Below, piece by piece: positions 61,945 through 64,000 of a stretch of 64,000 nucleotides of DNA (its first letter is position 1; each line of letters opens with the position of its first letter). This DNA is from Pseudomonas mendocina. Its GTDB lineage: Bacteria; Pseudomonadota; Gammaproteobacteria; Pseudomonadales; Pseudomonadaceae. The notes under the pieces are model-generated. The model was not told the DNA's origin. It saw nothing but the letters and a program-made list of their open reading frames with translations, and ran no database searches. The position numbers were made by a program, and so were the translations under genes. Where the stretch lies: contig NZ_CP027657.1 in the NCBI RefSeq assembly GCF_003008615.1, forward strand, positions 2,418,001 through 2,482,000, read 5' to 3'.

Positions 61945-62331
61945 TCAGCTGTCCTCCCAGGCGAGGATGGCCTGCGCTAGCTGATCATCACTGGTCTCGG
62001 GGTAGTGCGGACGCAGGTGCTGCAGGGCGGCCTCCAGGCGTACGCCCATGATGGCGCCGTGGCTTGCCACGAATGCTGCCGCCTCGTCCCGAGCAGCTAA
62101 TAGCATCTTCTTGTCGCGTAGGCTGGCCTGGCTGGATTCGGTTATCGGTTCCGAGGTGAGGTCATTGGCCAGGATCGTTGGGCCGATGATCGGAACTACC
62201 GTGGTTATCCAGGACATCATCAGGATCAACCAGCCTTCGTAGCTATCGCTGGACTGGGCGTGTGCGGGTTTTAAGGGGCAAAGCAGAAACAGGCAAAGCA
62301 CCAGGCTGCCTGTGCGCAAACGAGCGTTCAT
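61945..62331 (-). CDS. DUF2388 periplasmic protein, copy 2 (divergent)
   Basis: A 128-residue relative with signal peptide (VLCLFLLCPLKPAHA) and a longer, hydrophobic N-terminal part (GWLILMMSWITTVVPIIG). The family core is RDKKMLLAARDEAAAFVASH and GVRLEAALQHLRPHYPETSD. The hydrophobic insert suggests membrane association. It lies 130 bp before copy 1. Confidence 0.8.
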   Translation of the reverse strand: MNARLRTGSLVLCLFLLCPLKPAHAQSSDSYEGWLILMMSWITTVVPIIGPTILANDLTSEPITESSQASLRDKKMLLAARDEAAAFVASHGAIMGVRLEAALQHLRPHYPETSDDQLAQAILAWEDS

Positions 62332-62422
62332 CCATGAACCTTGGATAGTTGTAGCGAAGGGGGTGAGTGTACGGCGTTCAGGTGAAGCCTGCGGCGGCAG
62401 GCTTCACAGAATGCTTTCTGCC

Positions 62423-62746
62423 TTACTGGCTGAGGATGGCCTGCGCCAGTTGCAGATCTCCGGTATTCGCCAGTTCGGGGGCGTGGCCGCGGATGTGAGC
62501 CAGTGCGGCTTCCAAGCGTGCGCCACGGATGGCTCCGGCGCTGGCGACGAAGCTTGCAGCATCGTCACGTGCGGCGCGTACCACCTTGCTGTCATGCAGT
62601 GAACTGGTCGCGTCCGAGAGGGCTTCGGCACTGGCCGCCACTGCTCCCAGCAAAGTATCCGTTGTCGCAACCAGGCTGCTGGCGCAGGCGCTACCAGCCA
62701 TGCCCAGTATGAAAAGGCTGGCGAACAGGGTTTTCTTCAGATGCAT
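62423..62746 (-). CDS. DUF2388 periplasmic protein, copy 3
   Basis: A 107-residue member, start at 62746 with GGAG 8 nt upstream. Signal peptide MHLKKTLFASLFILGMAGSA; core DSKVVRAARDDAASFVASAG and RGARLEAALAHIRGHAPELA, closest to copy 1. Three adjacent paralogs indicate local duplication. Confidence 0.85.
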   Translation of the reverse strand: MHLKKTLFASLFILGMAGSACASSLVATTDTLLGAVAASAEALSDATSSLHDSKVVRAARDDAASFVASAGAIRGARLEAALAHIRGHAPELANTGDLQLAQAILSQ

Positions 62747-62829
62747 GCAGGGCACTCCAGACGATGCGAGCGCAGAGGGTGCTCGCTGGCGCAGCTTAGC
62801 CCAACGCTGTTGCTCGCTCCATTGCTGGC

Positions 62830-63033
62830 TCAGCGCCAGAAGGGTTTCTCCAGTTCCTCGCTGCGCTGAGCATGACTGATGCCGGCATCGGCCAATTGCC
62901 GTGCATCCAGGCGGGCGAGTTGGCGGCGTGTGCGCAGGTTGCGGTACCAGAGGCTGACTCTGGCATAGAGTCCCAGCCAGTCAAATGTAGTGGATTGGAT
63001 GATTTCCGAGTGTTGCTCGCGCGTACGTTCCAT
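62830..63033 (-). CDS. DUF1127 small protein, copy 1
   Basis: A 66-residue protein; ATG at 63033 with AGGAGAG. The C-terminal YjiS/DUF1127 motif is RRQLARLDARQLADAGISHA and ends EELEKPFWR. Arginine-rich DUF1127 proteins have been linked to phosphate, osmotic and RNA-related stress physiology in other bacteria; the role here is unknown. Confidence 0.85.
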   Translation of the reverse strand: MERTREQHSEIIQSTTFDWLGLYARVSLWYRNLRTRRQLARLDARQLADAGISHAQRSEELEKPFWR

Positions 63034-63258
63034 GGCGGCTCTCCTGCCGAGAGACAAGGATAGGTAGTACATGATCGTATGCGAGCCTTTGCGCGTGCAG
63101 AGGCAATGAGGGGGAATTGTGCAGGGTCAGTTGTGATTTTTTGACAACTGTACCGGCCCTGATGGCGCTGACTGTTGCGGATAAAACGAAAGCCCCACCG
63201 CAGCAGAGACGGTGGAGCTCTCAGAAGATCCCAACTTGGGAGGGAGCAAAACGGTGAA

Positions 63259-63474
63259 TCAGCGCCAGAACGGCTTGTTCAGTTCTGTGTAGCGCTGGTT
63301 CTCGCTTATGCCGGCGTCGGCGAGCAGGCGGGCATCCAGTCGAGCCAGTTGACGACGGCTGACGATGCGGCGCTGCCAGAGAACGAGGGTAGCGATCAGG
63401 CGCAGCGGCAGCGAGGCATGATTGCTGGAAGCAGTGCGTTGAGGGAGCAGGGCGGAACCGAGGATACGTTCCAT
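63259..63474 (-). CDS. DUF1127 small protein, copy 2
   Basis: A 71-residue paralog of the preceding gene: RRQLARLDARLLADAGISEN, ending TELNKPFWR. I chose ATG at 63474 because GGAAGGA lies 8 nt upstream. The 100 bp between the two copies include a short hairpin (CACCG...CGGTG near 63190-63215). Its upstream region is long and AT-rich. Confidence 0.85.
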   Translation of the reverse strand: MERILGSALLPQRTASSNHASLPLRLIATLVLWQRRIVSRRQLARLDARLLADAGISENQRYTELNKPFWR

Positions 63475-63786
63475 GGTGGTCATCCTTCCGCTTGTGGCGG
63501 GTTGGTGTGCTGTTGATGGGTTCATTATCCCGAGCAGGCCACCGATGACGTAGTCACAGCTATAGAAAATTGCATGGCTATTAGATAGTTTGCTTTGTAA
63601 GTGTTATGCAGTTTTTTAATATAACTGTACTGCCTATAAGTGAATATCCTGTAACTATAGCTGAATACCAGGAGAATTTCCTGTTTGAGGCCTTCTTTAC
63701 TTAAGCTTTCGAGCAGTACAGTTACAAATTGATCTGTTCTGCTAGCTGACCTGAAAATCAGATTTTTCTTGCAGGCAGGTACAAAA
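63475..63786. other. AT-rich intergenic region with a 12-bp inverted repeat
   Basis: No gene seen in about 310 bp. TAACTGTACTGC (63622-63633) and its exact reverse complement GCAGTACAGTTA (63713-63724) are 79 bp apart. CTATAG occurs near 63562 and 63655. The composition is far more AT-rich than the rest of the window. It probably holds the promoter and operators of the DUF1127 gene(s). Confidence 0.5.
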
Positions 63787-63807
63787 AACCCGGCTCGAAG
63801 CCGGGTT
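63787..63807 (-). terminator. Terminator of the pnt operon
   Basis: AACCCGGCT, loop CGA, AGCCGGGTT, followed on the minus strand by a T run (complement of 63783-63788). It lies 22 bp after the pntB stop codon. Confidence 0.85.
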
Positions 63808-63828
63808 TCCTGTCGGGATGGTCAGCGT

Positions 63829-64000
63829 TTATTCAACGGCCTTGACCATGTCTTCGATGACCTTCTTGGCATCGCCGAAGACCATCATGGTCTTGTCCAT
63901 GTAGAACAGTTCGTTGTCCAGGCCGGCGTAGCCGCTGGCCATGGAGCGCTTGTTGACGATCACGGTCTTGGCTTTGTAAGCCTCGAGGATCGGCATGCCG
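63829..64000 (-). CDS. pntB: NAD(P) transhydrogenase subunit beta, C-terminal end (cut by window edge)
   Basis: The last 56 codons read [20 protein letters not shown], then [20 protein letters not shown] and end [16 protein letters not shown]. This is the NADP(H)-binding domain III of PntB, including the KRSM and GDAK motifs. The proton-pumping enzyme exchanges hydride between NADH and NADP+ in the inner membrane. The rest, and pntA, lie to the right of the window. Confidence 0.92.
   Translation of the reverse strand, partial: GMPILEAYKAKTVIVNKRSMASGYAGLDNELFYMDKTMMVFGDAKKVIEDMVKAVE

Overview
The window is high-GC DNA from a Pseudomonas-type gammaproteobacterium. Evidence: gene content and order resemble P. 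aeruginosa core blocks (zwf / hexR-type regulator / pycR / pycA / pycB; beta-carbonic anhydrase; LexA-boxed radical SAM gene / prlC / gamma-carbonic anhydrase / HAD / osmC); REP hairpins and DUF1161, DUF2388 and DUF1127 small proteins are typical of the genus; the CRISPR repeats and Cas proteins are the P. aeruginosa-like subtype I-F. The species was not determined. A group around P. mendocina / P. oleovorans is a guess.

Layout. 1-3.4 kb: orphan type VI secretion genes (hcp, vgrG and a DUF4123 adaptor cut by the edge) with a candidate sigma54 promoter. 3.6-6.2 kb: zwf and a divergent hexR-type regulator around a HexR-like operator. 6.2-11.3 kb: two small proteins, an isoquinoline-1-oxidoreductase-like molybdenum hydroxylase pair, a REP cluster and the XdhC maturation factor. 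11.3-15.8 kb: two-subunit pyruvate carboxylase and its LysR regulator. 15.9-24.2 kb: core genes (two carbonic anhydrases, LexA-controlled radical SAM protein, transporter, AraC regulator, oligopeptidase A, GNAT).

24.2-35.1 kb is the most interesting part: a complete subtype I-F CRISPR-Cas locus, all on the minus strand (array 2, cas1, cas2-3, hipB, hipA, cas8f, cas5f, cas7f, cas6f, array 1). A hipBA toxin-antitoxin module sits inside the cas gene run, with three near-identical operators spaced about 50 bp, the first overlapping the cas2-3 stop codon. The 326-bp gap between hipA and cas8f (csy1) contains a degenerate repeat-spacer-repeat unit on the opposite strand. Its two repeat-like hairpins keep the Cas6f-type stem through compensatory changes, and it keeps an exact 8-nt 5' handle. 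Its 26-nt pseudo-spacer matches a site 41 bp away, flanked by a CC PAM, upstream of csy1; three of the four mismatches in the first 22 positions fall at 6, 12 and 18, the positions that are flipped out in Cascade-type R-loops. I read this as a crRNA-like guide that lets the Csy complex repress its own operon (CreR/CreA-like). Both array leaders carry perfect IHF consensus sites at the same distance from the array.

35.2-45.6 kb: a membrane protein, a MacAB/PvdRT-type tripartite exporter, a HAD phosphatase, envelope lipoproteins, OsmC, a flavin monooxygenase and two copies of a MITE-like element (the other is at 20.4 kb). 45.8-56 kb: a globin-coupled diguanylate cyclase/phosphodiesterase, regulators, binding proteins, a Na/Pi symporter, a PilT-type ATPase and an auxin-efflux-type carrier. 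56-63 kb: an envelope cluster (CHASE2 protein without output domain, periplasmic protein, M48 lipoprotein protease, DUF4105 protein, three DUF2388 proteins, two DUF1127 proteins). The right edge cuts the end of pntB.
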